Shown: positions 16,799 through 26,683, counted from the stretch's first letter. The stretch: DNA of 64,000 nucleotides from Parasphingorhabdus sp. (GCA_030373505.1 JAUCYS010000014.1:28536-92535), one strand, 5' to 3'. Notes: a model not told the origin generated them from the sequence alone. Numbers and translations: made by a program.

Positions 16799-17392
16799 TC
16801 AGATCAGACGGTTGAATGTATCGAATTCCGGGCGAGGGCTGCGATCAAAAATCGTCGAAGGATCACCATAGCCCAGCGTGGAAATGAAGTTCGATTTGAC
16901 ATGGGGCCGATCGCCGAAAAATTCCTTGTCGACGGCTTCATTGTCAAAGCCGGACATCGGGCCGGTGTCGAGTCCGAGCGCCCGGGCGGCCAGGATAAAA
17001 TAGGCTCCCTGGAGCGAACTGTTGCGCATCGCGTGGACCTTGCGGGCTTCGGGATCGCCCTCGAACCAGCTTTTTGCATCCGCGTGGGGGAACAGTTCCG
17101 GCAGATGTTCGTGAAAATTCTGATCCATGCCGATGATGACCGCTGCCGGTGCTTTGCGGATTTTGTCCTGATTGCCTTCGGACGACAGGTCCGCCAGGCG
17201 ATCGCGCGACTCTTGGCTGTGGCACCAGACAAGCCGGGCCGGCAGCATGTTCGCGCTGGTCGGACCCATTTTCATCAGATTCCAGATAGCGTGAAGCTGA
17301 TCCACCGATACAGGCTTGTCATGATATCCGTTGTAGGTGCGTGCTTCCAGAAAAAGCTGATCCAGCGCGGCTTGACCGAGGGGAGAATTCAT
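16799..17392 (-). CDS. Nitroreductase family protein, malonic semialdehyde reductase-like
   Basis: The 197-residue FMN enzyme starts at an ATG preceded by AAAGGAAAAACG. The segments RTYNGYHDKPVSVDQL, MGPTSANMLPARLVWC and SSLQGAYFILAARALGLDTGPMSGFDN match the RutE/HadB branch of nitroreductases, which reduce malonic semialdehyde in E. coli uracil breakdown. No rut genes are nearby, so here a general detoxifying reductase is equally likely. It follows nfu by 25 bases. Confidence 0.88.
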   Translation of the reverse strand: MNSPLGQAALDQLFLEARTYNGYHDKPVSVDQLHAIWNLMKMGPTSANMLPARLVWCHSQESRDRLADLSSEGNQDKIRKAPAAVIIGMDQNFHEHLPELFPHADAKSWFEGDPEARKVHAMRNSSLQGAYFILAARALGLDTGPMSGFDNEAVDKEFFGDRPHVKSNFISTLGYGDPSTIFDRSPRPEFDTFNRLI

Positions 17393-17417
17393 CGTTTTTC
17401 CTTTGTTTTGCGGAGAT

Positions 17418-17990
17418 TTATGCGGCGCGAACGTCGGTAACCTCGGGAACATAATGTTTCAGAAGCGATTCGATACCATGTTTGAGCGTCGCTGTGGATG
17501 ACGGGCAGCCGGCACAGGCACCCTGCATCTTGAGAAATACCGTGCCCTTGTTGAAGCCGCGATAGATGATGTCGCCGCCGTCATTGGCAACCGCTGGCCG
17601 CACTCTGGTCTCGATCAGTTCCTTGATCTGGGCGACGATATCGGCATCTTCCGGATCGTCATGCACTTCTTCTTCCGGGGGCACGACAATGGCGCCGGCA
17701 GTGCCCGGCTTGAAAAGCGGCAGTCCGGCGGAAAAATGATCAAGCAGAATGCTGAGTACCTGCGGTTTCTGTTCGCTCCAGTCGGCACCAGGTCCACATG
17801 TTACCGAGATGAAATCCGAACCGAAGAAAACGCCTGTCACATCGCCGAGCGTGAACAATGCTTCTGCGAGCGGCGAAACCTCGGCATCCTCCGGGGATGC
17901 AAAGTCACGGGTGCCGTCGGACATGACGGGCTGGCCCAGCAGGAATTTGAGCGTCGATGGGTTCGGTGTTTTTTCTGTTTCAATAAGCAT
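17418..17990 (-). CDS. NfuA/NifU-like Fe-S scaffold protein
   Basis: The 190-residue protein has the N-terminal Nfu domain (IETEKTPNPSTLKFLLGQPV) and the C-terminal NifU domain with the cluster-binding cysteines C159 and C162 in ACAGCPSSTATLKHGIE. Such proteins hold and transfer 4Fe-4S clusters; clients in this window could include MiaB, LipA partners and the Rieske assembly route. The architecture equals mitochondrial NFU1, as expected for an alphaproteobacterium. It is divergent from the M16 peptidase gene. Confidence 0.94.
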   Translation of the reverse strand: MLIETEKTPNPSTLKFLLGQPVMSDGTRDFASPEDAEVSPLAEALFTLGDVTGVFFGSDFISVTCGPGADWSEQKPQVLSILLDHFSAGLPLFKPGTAGAIVVPPEEEVHDDPEDADIVAQIKELIETRVRPAVANDGGDIIYRGFNKGTVFLKMQGACAGCPSSTATLKHGIESLLKHYVPEVTDVRAA

Positions 17991-18114
17991 ATCTCGTATC
18001 TGGCGACTGTCAGCCGTTCAATCAAGGGCTAAACACACAAACCAGAGCGTTGCGACCCACGAAACCGGGGAATATTCACTGGCCAGTAAGAATGGGCCTG
18101 CTTATATCCGCTGC

Positions 18115-21033
18115 ATGAAAATATTGATGCCATCTGTCGTTTCACCCCTGTCCTTTTTTGTGCTGCTTTTCTGCTTGCTTGCGATGCCCAATATGGCCCT
18201 TGCACAAGAGGGCGCGAATGATGACGATATCCCCTGGCTCTACAAGAATAGCGACATCCCCGTCGACAGGAGCTGGACCTTCGGTGAACTGGACAATGGC
18301 ATGCGCTATGCGGTCAAGCGCAATGGCGTGCCCCCGGGGCAGGTGTCTATCCGCTTGCGAGTCGATGCCGGGTCGCTGATGGAGACCGAGGAAGAACAGG
18401 GATTTGCCCATTTCATGGAGCATCTGACCTTTCGCGGCTCGACTCATGTCCCGGACGGTGAGGCAAAACGGGTCTGGCAGCGTCTCGGCGCGACATTCGG
18501 CAGCGACAGCAATGCCGAAACCACGCCGACCCAGACCGTCTACAAGCTGGATCTGCCCAACGCCACCGAGGCCAGTCTCGACGAGAGCCTGAAAATTCTG
18601 TCCGGTATGGTGCGTTCCCCGGGATTGAGCGTAACCGCCGTGAATGCGGAGCGTCCGGTGGTGCTGGCCGAATTGCGCGAGGGCGCCGGCCCGCAGATGA
18701 AAGTGCAGAACGCCACCCGGGAATTATTCTTCGCCGGCCAGCGCCTGGCCAACCGCGCGCCCATCGGTACGGTAGAAACCCTGAGCGCTGCGACGCCGCG
18801 GATGCTGCAATTGTTTCATCAGCGCTGGTATCGTCCCGAGCAAACGGTGATTGTGATCGCAGGCGACGGTGATCCGGCCCTGTTCGAGGCTCTGCTCAAC
18901 AAGCATTTTTCCCAATGGCAGGGAAAGGGCGAGCCAGGCACTGTTCCCGATTTCGGCGATCCGCAGGATATTTCCGACATCAGCCGAGTGGTGGTTGAGC
19001 CGACCTTGCCGCGCTTCATTTCGATGGTCGTTGCCCGGCCCTGGGAACAGGTCGACGATACAGTCGTCTACAATCAGCAGATATTGATAGACCTGCTGGC
19101 CCTGCAGATGATCAACCGCCGACTGGAAGCGCGAGCGAGGGCAGGCGGCAGCTATCTGCAGGCCAGCGTTGGCCAGGATGATGTCAGCCGCTCCATTGAT
19201 GGCACCTTCATCAATATCGTGCCGCTGGGCGATGACTGGGAGGCCGCGCTCAATGATGTCCGGTCGGTTATCGCGGACGCTACAACCCGAGCTCCTTCGG
19301 AGGCGGATATCGCGCGCGAAATAGCGGAATTTGATGCCGCCCTGGCAATTGGTCTGGAAAGCTATCAGACCGAGGCGGCGCGAAAACAGGCCGACAATAT
19401 TATCAATGCTGTCGACATTCGCGAAACCGTTGCGACGCCGCAAGTTGCACTCGATATATTCCGCGCAATGCGGGACCTTTACACGCCGCAGCGGCTGCTC
19501 GAATCGACCCGCAAACTGTTTTCTGGCGTTTCTACCCGTGCCTTGCTTACGTCCCCGGACGCGATTGACAACGGAACGGCCCGTCTGGCCACAGCGTTGC
19601 GGAGCAGCGTCGAAGCGGCCAGCGACGTGCGCGTTGCGCAATCCGATATCGGATTTGAGGCACTGAAAAAGATTGGCAAAAAAGGGGCGATCAAATCGTC
19701 CCGGATCATCGAGCGCTTCGAGGTCGAACAGCTGGAACTGACCAATGGTGTCAGGGTGCTGCTGTTCCCGAACACGGCGGAGCGCAACAAGATCATGGTC
19801 AACGCCCGTTTCGGCCACGGCTATAGCGGCCTGCCTTCCGGTCATGAAACGCTGGCCTGGTCAGGCGGCATGGCGCTGATGGCCAGCGGCGTGGGCGATC
19901 TCGGCCAGGAGGATCTCGACAAAATCACCACCGGCCGCAGGATCGGACTGGGTTTCGACATCGATAATGACGCGTTCGAGATTACGGCCGATACGCGGCC
20001 GTCCGATCTCGAAGACCAGTTGCACCTGATCGCGGCAAAGCTGGCGTTCCCGCGCTGGGACGCGGCGCCCGTTATCCGCAGCAAGGCAGCGGCGCTGATC
20101 GGCTATGACAGTTTCTCAGCATCTCCACAGGCTGTTCTGGAACGTGATCTGGAATGGCTGGTGCGCGGCAAGGACCCTCGCTGGAAGACGCCAGACAAGG
20201 CCGATTTCAGCGAGCTGACTGCCGAAAGTTTCCGGCAGTTCTGGGAGCCGATACTCGCCAGCGGACCGATCGAGCTGATGCTGTTCGGCGATTTCGACCG
20301 GGACCAGGCAGTGGAATCGATCCTCAAGACATTCGGCGCACTGAAAAGCCGGGAGTCAAAGCCTCTTCCTGTCGACGCAAAATCGCCCGAGTTCCCCGGG
20401 CCGCAGGCTGGTCCGGAAATTCTGGTTCACAAGGGTGACAAGGACCAGGCCGCCGCGATGGTGGCATGGCCGACCGGCGGTGGATTGGAGTCTATCAGGG
20501 AAAGCAGAAAGCTCGAGGTGCTGACGTCGATTTTCAATGACCGCCTGTTCGAAATTCTCCGTTCGCAGCAGGGCGCAAGCTACAGCCCGCAGGTGGTCAA
20601 CAGCTGGCCCGTCGAGTTTGAATCGGGCGGCTATATTGGCGCGCAAAGCCAGCTAACCCCGGACAATATCGACCGTTTCTACATGGTCGTGGAAATGATC
20701 GCCAAGAATCTGCGGGAGAAACCGGTTAGCACGGATGAATTGAAGCGGGTGGTGGAACCCCTGCGGCAGCTGATCGCCCGAGCCAGCAGCGGCAATAGTT
20801 TCTGGATGAGCCAGATGGAAGGCGCGAGTTTCAATCCGCAGAAATTTGTCGCGCTGCAAAGTCTGCTCAGCGACTATACGGTGATTACGCCAGAGGAAGT
20901 GCAGGCGCTGGCCCTCAAATATCTGGATGACAAAAAGGAATGGAAACTGGTTGTCCTTCCCGAATCCAGCCGCCTCGCTGCCAATGACAATGAGCCTGTG
21001 ACGAAACCTCTGGAGGCTGCTGCCAGCAACTAG
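18115..21033 (+). CDS. Exported M16 family zinc metallopeptidase (PqqL-like)
   Basis: The 972-residue protein starts with a signal peptide (LSFFVLLFCLLAMPNMALAQ). The inverted zinc motif H99-F-M-E-H103 lies in FAHFMEHLTFRGSTH, with SNAETTPTQTVY downstream. Two M16 halves follow each other: the first catalytic, the second beginning near FEVEQLELTNGVRVLLFPN and lacking HxxEH, with the end domain QGASYSPQVVNSW. This is the arrangement of pitrilysin/PqqL proteins, periplasmic peptidases that degrade short peptides. The C terminus (ASN) overlaps the thiol lipoprotein gene by 4 bases on the opposite strand. Frames extending upstream of 18115 are inside nfu antisense and are rejected. Confidence 0.93.
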   Translation: MKILMPSVVSPLSFFVLLFCLLAMPNMALAQEGANDDDIPWLYKNSDIPVDRSWTFGELDNGMRYAVKRNGVPPGQVSIRLRVDAGSLMETEEEQGFAHFMEHLTFRGSTHVPDGEAKRVWQRLGATFGSDSNAETTPTQTVYKLDLPNATEASLDESLKILSGMVRSPGLSVTAVNAERPVVLAELREGAGPQMKVQNATRELFFAGQRLANRAPIGTVETLSAATPRMLQLFHQRWYRPEQTVIVIAGDGDPALFEALLNKHFSQWQGKGEPGTVPDFGDPQDISDISRVVVEPTLPRFISMVVARPWEQVDDTVVYNQQILIDLLALQMINRRLEARARAGGSYLQASVGQDDVSRSIDGTFINIVPLGDDWEAALNDVRSVIADATTRAPSEADIAREIAEFDAALAIGLESYQTEAARKQADNIINAVDIRETVATPQVALDIFRAMRDLYTPQRLLESTRKLFSGVSTRALLTSPDAIDNGTARLATALRSSVEAASDVRVAQSDIGFEALKKIGKKGAIKSSRIIERFEVEQLELTNGVRVLLFPNTAERNKIMVNARFGHGYSGLPSGHETLAWSGGMALMASGVGDLGQEDLDKITTGRRIGLGFDIDNDAFEITADTRPSDLEDQLHLIAAKLAFPRWDAAPVIRSKAAALIGYDSFSASPQAVLERDLEWLVRGKDPRWKTPDKADFSELTAESFRQFWEPILASGPIELMLFGDFDRDQAVESILKTFGALKSRESKPLPVDAKSPEFPGPQAGPEILVHKGDKDQAAAMVAWPTGGGLESIRESRKLEVLTSIFNDRLFEILRSQQGASYSPQVVNSWPVEFESGGYIGAQSQLTPDNIDRFYMVVEMIAKNLREKPVSTDELKRVVEPLRQLIARASSGNSFWMSQMEGASFNPQKFVALQSLLSDYTVITPEEVQALALKYLDDKKEWKLVVLPESSRLAANDNEPVTKPLEAAASN

Positions 21034-21668
21034 CTCCTGGTCGAGTCCACGAGCGCCAGTATCTGGGCGTTACTGGGCCGTTTCGTGTAATCACCGGACA
21101 CCGATTTTGCGAGGACCCTGCCGGTCCTGTCGATCAGATATACCGATGCATAGGGCACGCCGACCGCGCGACCTTCGGTATATTGCGGATCGCGCAATCC
21201 AAAGGCGTCGATCACCGACGAGGACTGATCGGACAGCATTTCATATTGCAGCTTGTGGTTGCTGATGAAGCGATCCTGCTGTTCCGGGCTGTCATAGCTG
21301 AGGCCATAGAGAGCATAGCCACGATCCTTCAGATCGCCAACGAGTGCGTTGATCGACTTCAATTGCGTCTGGCAATAAGGGCACCATTCGACCGAGCGGG
21401 TGAAGACAATCAGGGCAGGGCCGTTCTCCAGGATCTGGCCCAATGTGGTTTCGCGCCCCTTGGCCAGCAAACCGGTCGTCAAGGGAACCTGCTCTCCAAC
21501 CGCCAGTCCGGCCCCAATGCTTTCCGCTGCGGTAATGGGAGCAAGGACCGGTTGTGGCGTGCTTCCGACCGCGTCGCTGTTTCCGGAGCCCTCTCCGGAA
21601 GCCGGCTCGGAACAGGCAGAAAGCGTCACCGCCGCTGCGGCAGACAAGAGCAAGATTGTACGTTTCAT
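21030..21668 (-). CDS. Peroxiredoxin/thioredoxin-like lipoprotein
   Basis: The 212-residue product has a lipoprotein signal (LLLSAAAAVTLSAC, Cys at 19) and an AhpC/TSA-like thioredoxin fold. The redox motif is W95-C96-P-Y-C99 in FTRSVEWCPYCQTQLKSIN, followed by LYGLSYDSPEQQDRF and VGVPYASVYLIDRTGRV with the cis-proline loop. It likely acts as a membrane-anchored periplasmic thiol oxidoreductase or thiol peroxidase; the partner is unknown. It is convergent with the M16 gene. Confidence 0.85.
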   Translation of the reverse strand: MKRTILLLSAAAAVTLSACSEPASGEGSGNSDAVGSTPQPVLAPITAAESIGAGLAVGEQVPLTTGLLAKGRETTLGQILENGPALIVFTRSVEWCPYCQTQLKSINALVGDLKDRGYALYGLSYDSPEQQDRFISNHKLQYEMLSDQSSSVIDAFGLRDPQYTEGRAVGVPYASVYLIDRTGRVLAKSVSGDYTKRPSNAQILALVDSTRS

Positions 21669-21772
21669 GACGGAATTCCCTCTGCTAACTCTGCAGGGGT
21701 TCGCTGTTCAGAACGGTTTCGTTACAGGCCGGGAGAATGATTACGCAATTTGTACACTCGTCACGCGAGCGT

Positions 21773-21797
21773 GGCCGAGCCGAATCGCGGCTCGGCT
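21773..21797 (-). terminator. Possible terminator hairpin after hslU
   Basis: An 8-bp perfect stem (GCCGAGCC with GGCTCGGC) lies 8 bases beyond the hslU stop. There is no T run on the minus strand, so termination strength is doubtful; it could instead protect the transcript end. Confidence 0.4.
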
Positions 21798-21804
21798 TGC
21801 ATCG

Positions 21805-23106
21805 TCACAAAACATATTTGGACAGGTCGGTATCCTTGGCCACGTCGGACAGCTGTTTCTCGACATAGGCCTTGTCGATACTGATTTCCTCGCCGACGCG
21901 ATCCTCTGCGGTGAAGCTGATTTCCTCGAGCAGCTTCTCCATTACAGTCTGGAGCCGCCGTGCGCCGATATTTTCGACCGTCTCGTTGACGTTGGCTGCA
22001 ATCTCGGCAAGCTTTTCGATGGCGTCCGCGGTGATGCTGACCTTGACATCTTCGGTGCCGAGAAGCGCAATATATTGCTCCGGCAAATTGGCTCTGGTTT
22101 CGGTCAATATCCGGACGAAGTCCGCTTCGGTGAGCGCGCGTAATTCCACTCTGATCGGCAAACGACCCTGCAATTCCGGCAGCATGTCACTGGGCTTGGA
22201 GATCGAAAAGGCACCGGATGCGATGAACAGGATATGGTCGGTTTTCATCGGCCCATATTTGGTTGCAACCGTTGTTCCTTCGATCAGGGGCAAAAGATCG
22301 CGCTGGACGCCTTCCCGGCTGACCGATCCGCCACGCATGTCGCTGACCGCGATCTTGTCGATTTCATCCAGAAAGACAATGCCGTTGGACTCGGCGTCAA
22401 TGATCGCTGCTCGCGAGATGTCTTCATCGTCCAGGCGTTTGTCGGATTCTTCTTCGACCAGCTTGTCCCAGGCATCCGCGACGCGCATCTTCCTCCGCTT
22501 CAGGCGGTTCTGGTTCAGGGCCTTGCCCATCATGTCGGAGAGGTTGATCATCCCGACCTGTCCGCCCATGCCGGGGATGTCCATCGGCATATTCGGTGTA
22601 TCTTCCACCTCGATTTCAATCTCGGTGTCGTTCATATGATTGTCGACCACCCGCTGGCGAAAGCTTTCGCGGGTCGCTTCGCTGGCATTTTCGCCGCACA
22701 ATACATCGAGCAGCCGTTTCATCGCCGCTTCCGCCGCGGCCTCGTGCACGGCCTGGCGCCGGCGTTCGCGCTCCAGCCGGACCGCTTCTTCTGCCAGATC
22801 GCGGGCGATCTGCTCGACATCGCGACCGACATAGCCGACTTCGGTAAATTTCGTCGCTTCCACCTTGATAAAGGGAGCATCGGCGAGCTTTGCTAGGCGC
22901 CGGGAAATTTCGGTCTTGCCGCAACCGGTGGGGCCGATCATCAGGATATTTTTGGGCGTGACCTCATCACGCAGTTCGGCCGGAAGCCTCTGTCGGCGCC
23001 AGCGGTTGCGCAACGCCACGGCCACGGCACGTTTGGCGTCTTGCTGTCCGATAATATGTTCGTCCAGCGCCTTGACGATGGCTTTTGGGGTCAGATTCGC
23101 CTGCAT
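21805..23106 (-). CDS. hslU: ATP-dependent protease ATPase subunit HslU
   Basis: The AAA+ unfoldase partners HslV. Walker A is in [17 protein letters not shown], Walker B in [12 protein letters not shown], and the alphaproteobacterial I domain between them is Arg/Glu-rich. The C-terminal tail DTDLSKYVL is the part that inserts into HslV to activate it. I take the ATG at 23106 (433 residues, in line with relatives that start [11 protein letters not shown]); an in-frame ATG at 23127 adds 7 residues but lacks a ribosome site. It follows hslV closely. Confidence 0.95.
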   Translation of the reverse strand: MQANLTPKAIVKALDEHIIGQQDAKRAVAVALRNRWRRQRLPAELRDEVTPKNILMIGPTGCGKTEISRRLAKLADAPFIKVEATKFTEVGYVGRDVEQIARDLAEEAVRLERERRRQAVHEAAAEAAMKRLLDVLCGENASEATRESFRQRVVDNHMNDTEIEIEVEDTPNMPMDIPGMGGQVGMINLSDMMGKALNQNRLKRRKMRVADAWDKLVEEESDKRLDDEDISRAAIIDAESNGIVFLDEIDKIAVSDMRGGSVSREGVQRDLLPLIEGTTVATKYGPMKTDHILFIASGAFSISKPSDMLPELQGRLPIRVELRALTEADFVRILTETRANLPEQYIALLGTEDVKVSITADAIEKLAEIAANVNETVENIGARRLQTVMEKLLEEISFTAEDRVGEEISIDKAYVEKQLSDVAKDTDLSKYVL

Positions 23107-23147
23107 GCTCAGTTTCTCTTCATTCATAGGTTCGGGGCCGACTGGCG

Positions 23148-23714
23148 CTAGTTTTCGCTGTCGAGCGTCTCGATCGTGATCTGGTCATTGGTGTAGACAC
23201 AAATTTCAGCAGCGATTTCCATCGCCTTTCTGGCCAGCTTCTCGGCGTCCTGCTCGTAATCCATCAGCGCACGGGCTGCAGAAAGGGCAAAATTGCCGCC
23301 GGATCCGATCGCGGCAATTCCCTCGTTCGGTTCCAGTACATCGCCATTGCCGGTCAGAATCAGGGTGATATCCTTGTCGGCCACGATCATCAGTGCTTCC
23401 AGATTGCGGAGATATTTGTCCGTCCGCCAGTCTTTCGCAAGTTCGACGGCCGCGCGCATCAGCTGGCCGCTATGCCGCTCCAGTTTCGCTTCCAGCCGTT
23501 CGAACAGCGTGAAGGCATCCGCAGTGGCGCCGGCAAAGCCGCCGATCACCGAGCCGTCGTGCAACTGCCGGACCTTGCGGGCATTCTGTTTCATGACGGT
23601 TTGTCCCATCGACACCTGGCCGTCGCCGACCACGACGACCTTGCCGTTTCTTCTTACCGATAGGATGGTTGTGCCGTGCCATTGCACCAGGCCATGTTGC
23701 TGATTTTCTGTCAT
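23148..23714 (-). CDS. hslV: ATP-dependent protease subunit HslV
   Basis: The proteasome-like peptidase of 188 residues is made with a short propeptide; the Thr pair in [10 protein letters not shown] places the catalytic N-terminal Thr at residue 15. The core [20 protein letters not shown] and [18 protein letters not shown] is typical. Sequence upstream of 23714 stays open but is not conserved-looking. hslV precedes hslU, the standard order, and together they form a heat-shock protease in the cytoplasm. Confidence 0.96.
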   Translation of the reverse strand: MTENQQHGLVQWHGTTILSVRRNGKVVVVGDGQVSMGQTVMKQNARKVRQLHDGSVIGGFAGATADAFTLFERLEAKLERHSGQLMRAAVELAKDWRTDKYLRNLEALMIVADKDITLILTGNGDVLEPNEGIAAIGSGGNFALSAARALMDYEQDAEKLARKAMEIAAEICVYTNDQITIETLDSEN

Positions 23715-23824
23715 GAAACGGGATATGGGTAATCGGGTGCGGATGTGCAACCAAAGGCTTTGCTGACAGCGCAATGATTGGAAATTCTATCTCAAATACA
23801 GCGCTTTTTCCCTTAAGGGAGGCA

Positions 23825-23858
23825 AAAAAAATGGCGACCAAATTGGCCGCCATTTTTA
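23825..23858 (-). terminator. Strong terminator hairpin
   Basis: On the minus strand AAAATGGCG pairs with CGCCATTTT around a further CCAA/TTGG pairing, and a run of eight T follows. It is about 20 bases after the stop of the small gene at 23878 and separates it from hslV. The A run on the other side allows bidirectional use. Confidence 0.85.
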
Positions 23859-23877
23859 AATAAATGCCTGAACAGGT

Positions 23878-24117
23878 TCAGGGTGAAGTTGGCGTGTCGT
23901 CGCTGCCGTCGGCTGCGATCACGATGCCGCCGATAACTGCTGCTGCAGCGAGGATTGCGATAATGATACCGGATCCACCTTCAACGTCATTTTCGCCTTC
24001 GACAGCGGCGCTGGTGCGTGCAACCGACGAAACAGGCTGTGCAGCCTGTGCCAGAACAGGTGCACTTACAAGCGATGCGGCTGCGGCTGCAGCCATTCCA
24101 ATTTTACCGAAACGCAT
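23878..24117 (-). CDS. Small Ala-rich exported/membrane protein, sphingomonad type
   Basis: The 79-residue product has a signal peptide (KIGMAAAAAASLVSAPVLAQ), a short polar segment rich in Glu, one transmembrane helix (GIIIAILAAAAVIGGIVIAA) and a short acidic end (DGSDDTPTSP). AAGGAG lies 7 bases before the ATG. I believe similar 70-80 residue proteins recur, often in several copies, in sphingomonad genomes; no function is known. It has its own terminator and a long upstream region, so it is probably expressed as a single gene, possibly strongly. Confidence 0.8.
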   Translation of the reverse strand: MRFGKIGMAAAAAASLVSAPVLAQAAQPVSSVARTSAAVEGENDVEGGSGIIIAILAAAAVIGGIVIAADGSDDTPTSP

Positions 24118-24421
24118 ATTTAGCTCCTTCAGGGTTTTCGCATTTCATTCAATACAGGTGAGTAAGTGACACAATAGGATGCTGAAATCAACCACCATAT
24201 TGATAACAACGACGATCTTGGACTTTCGTTGCAAAGATCACACAGATTCCTGTTTTGCATACATAAAATCGGCTTCCGGCAGCCTCGGCCGACGCCTCCC
24301 AATTTGTTAACCCGCGGCACTGGAACTGCCTCATTTCCAGGCCTGTTCCAATTCAAGACGTTAACCATCGAAACCAAATTTCTGCTGGCAAACATGTGTA
24401 ACAAATTGTTAACCAATCGAC
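24118..24421. other. 304-base intergenic region with three GTTAAC sites
   Basis: No gene is seen in this divergent region. It contains three GTTAAC palindromes at 24306, 24360 and 24408. The last belongs to a GTAA-N7-TTAACC arrangement (24398-24414), one base off the CtrA consensus TTAA-N7-TTAAC, just before the start of the small gene at 24422. The segment next to 24117 holds the ribosome site of the leftward gene. CtrA control is conjecture from the motif. Confidence 0.4.
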
Positions 24422-24640
24422 ATGAACAGAGAAAGATCGAGCCCGCTTGTTTTTCGCGAAGAAGAGATAAGCCATCCGTTTCGGCAGCGCTTGCCAACGA
24501 CCATGATAAAAATCGCAAAGGAACAACAGGAATTGGACAGCGCAGCCGTGCCCAAGGCTGGCGGGATTGGTGATGACGCAAGCCTGTTCGTGCTGAGCTT
24601 CCTCGCGTTCTTCACTGCCTTTTACACGTTTATTTTCTGA
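24422..24640 (+). CDS. Small protein with C-terminal membrane helix
   Basis: The 72-residue reading frame ends in a hydrophobic, Phe-rich tail (LFVLSFLAFFTAFYTFIF) that would anchor it by its C terminus, preceded by a charged region (MIKIAKEQQELDSAAVPKAGG). No Shine-Dalgarno precedes the ATG at 24422; an internal ATG at 24503 is an alternative start. The hydrophobic end and the absence of any other gene here favour a real gene, and I recall similar short proteins in sphingomonads, but the evidence is modest. It converges on the MFS gene, 18 bases away. Confidence 0.45.
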   Translation: MNRERSSPLVFREEEISHPFRQRLPTTMIKIAKEQQELDSAAVPKAGGIGDDASLFVLSFLAFFTAFYTFIF

Positions 24641-24658
24641 CCCTGGATTCTCCGCCGG

Positions 24659-25945
24659 TCAGTCGCAGGCGCGGTGCAGCTGATGGCCCAGCCAGGCGGC
24701 GACCAAACACATTGCCGCTACCAGCAACAGCTGTTCGGTCGTCGAAACACCCAACATGCTGAGCGCCAGGGCGCCCAGCGCCCCCAATACCATGCAGCCG
24801 GAATTGACGACATTATTGGCGGCAATGGTGCGCGCGGTCTGGCTGATGTCGACGGTCGTGGTCAGGAAGGCGTAGAGCGGCACGACAAACATGCCGCCGA
24901 AAATCGATACCCCTCCCAGCGTGCCGAGCAGCGCCCAGGCGCCATCATGGACGATGAAGGTTTTAAACGTGTACAGCTGGCCATCAGGCAGGCCCTGCCA
25001 GCTGCGCGATATAAAGTAGAGAATCAGAACGAAGAGCCCCATCACGATGACGCTCGCTGGAGCGAAGCGAGCGGAGACCTCGCTTTTAAGAAGGCGATTG
25101 ACGAGGATCGAACCGATCGCTATGCCCATCGAGAAGACGCCGAGGAACAGGCTGGCTACTTCCGGTGTGGCTGTCAGCACATTCTCGACCAGCGGCGGGA
25201 ACTGGATGATCATGACCGATCCGATGGTCCAGAAAAAGCTGATGGCAATGATCGCCAGATAGAGTCTGCGGACGTGCAATGTCGCTGAGATCAGCCGGAT
25301 CGACGAGCGGACAAAATTGAAATCGATTTCTTCGACTTCCTTCTGTGCCGGGGCAGGCGGCATGAACTGTGCCGCGATCCGGCCAATCAGGGCCACGGCA
25401 AAGACGGTGACAACCGCAATCTCGACACCGTTTCCATCGCGGTCGATGATGATACCGCCAAGAATCGTTCCCGCCAGAATGGCGATATAGGTGCCGGCTT
25501 CCACCAGCCCGGTGCCGGCAAGGACTTCATCCTTCTGCAGATGCTGCGGCAGAACAGCATATTTGATCGGGCCGAAAAAGGTGGATTGCAGGCCCAGAAG
25601 GAACAGGGCGGTCAGCATGACCGGAATATTTTGCCACCACAGACCGATCCCGCCGATCACGGCGATGAATATCTCCAGCGTTTTGACGAAGCGGGTGATC
25701 CGGGCCTTGTCGTAATTGTCCGCCAGCTGGCCGGCAAGCGAGGAAAACAGGAAAAACGGCAGAATGAACAACCCGGATGCCAGGGCATTGAAAACGAAAT
25801 CCTCGGATTCGCTGTCGTAAATGCCGTAGGTCACGAGGATGACCATCGAGAATTTGAACAGATTGTCGTTAAACGCCCCCAGCAGCTGCGTCAGGAATAG
25901 TGGCAAAAACCGTTTCGTTCGCAGCAAATGCGCCGTATTTTGCAT
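24659..25945 (-). CDS. MFS transporter, lysophospholipid transporter LplT-like
   Basis: The 428-residue protein has about 12 membrane helices. Its opening LPLFLTQLLGAFNDNLFKFSMVILV and the following SSLAGQLADNYDKARITRFVKTLEI match LplT, which flips lysophospholipids across the inner membrane for re-acylation, and the MFS half of Aas fusions. The partner acyltransferase is not adjacent, although a PlsC-family gene is at 13.8 kb. It is divergent from pgsA, another phospholipid gene, which agrees with a lipid role. Other MFS functions remain possible. Confidence 0.85.
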   Translation of the reverse strand: MQNTAHLLRTKRFLPLFLTQLLGAFNDNLFKFSMVILVTYGIYDSESEDFVFNALASGLFILPFFLFSSLAGQLADNYDKARITRFVKTLEIFIAVIGGIGLWWQNIPVMLTALFLLGLQSTFFGPIKYAVLPQHLQKDEVLAGTGLVEAGTYIAILAGTILGGIIIDRDGNGVEIAVVTVFAVALIGRIAAQFMPPAPAQKEVEEIDFNFVRSSIRLISATLHVRRLYLAIIAISFFWTIGSVMIIQFPPLVENVLTATPEVASLFLGVFSMGIAIGSILVNRLLKSEVSARFAPASVIVMGLFVLILYFISRSWQGLPDGQLYTFKTFIVHDGAWALLGTLGGVSIFGGMFVVPLYAFLTTTVDISQTARTIAANNVVNSGCMVLGALGALALSMLGVSTTEQLLLVAAMCLVAAWLGHQLHRACD

Positions 25946-26110
25946 AAGGTGAAAATCTCTGTTCGAGGAGAAAGATGCGCGTCGGGCTGCATCCTTAGCC
26001 CATTCAGCCTCGGCGTCAAAGCCGCCAATCTGATTTCTGCGCGATCAATTCGAGCAATATCGGTTGAATCGATTTTCATTTCGGACAAATCCGTTTATGC
26101 GAAGGCCACG

Positions 26111-26683
26111 ATGCTGAATTTGCCCAACATATTGACACTCTCCCGGATATTCGCGGTGCCAATTCTGGTTTTTCTGCTGTGGCCCAATTTCGACAGAACC
26201 GCACTGCAGCCCCTGCCGATTGATTATCTGCTGGCCTTTGCCCTCTATTGTCTGATGGCGGTCACCGATTATTTTGACGGATATCTGGCCCGGACACAGG
26301 GAACAGTCTCGAAACTCGGGATTTTTCTCGATCCGATTGCTGACAAAATCATGGTCGCAGCGGTCGTTCTGATGCTGATTTTCACAAGGGACATTCACGG
26401 CTGGCATACCATCGCGGCGATTGTAATATTGCTGCGGGAGATCATGGTGTCGGGGCTGCGCGAATTTCTCGCCGGTCTGCAGGTCAGCGTGCCCGTCTCC
26501 CAACTGGCCAAATGGAAAACCGGATTCCAGATGATTTCGCTGGGCGCCCTGATTCTCGCCGGCGGTCTGCCGCATTTCGCGGTGGTTGAGACGGTCGGCT
26601 TGTGGACGCTCTGGGCCGCTGCCCTGTTAACGCTGATCACCGGATGGGATTATCTGCGTGTGGGCCTGAAGCATATGGACTGA
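26111..26683 (+). CDS. pgsA: CDP-diacylglycerol--glycerol-3-phosphate 3-phosphatidyltransferase
   Basis: The 190-residue inner-membrane enzyme makes phosphatidylglycerophosphate, the committed step to phosphatidylglycerol and cardiolipin. The complete CDP-alcohol phosphotransferase motif is present in TDYFDGYLARTQGTVSKLG followed by IFLDPIADK (D-x2-DG-x2-AR-x8-G-x3-D-x3-D). GAAGG stands just before the ATG at 26111; the longer open frame upstream is rejected. The stop overlaps the moaD start (TGATG). Confidence 0.95.
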   Translation: MLNLPNILTLSRIFAVPILVFLLWPNFDRTALQPLPIDYLLAFALYCLMAVTDYFDGYLARTQGTVSKLGIFLDPIADKIMVAAVVLMLIFTRDIHGWHTIAAIVILLREIMVSGLREFLAGLQVSVPVSQLAKWKTGFQMISLGALILAGGLPHFAVVETVGLWTLWAAALLTLITGWDYLRVGLKHMD

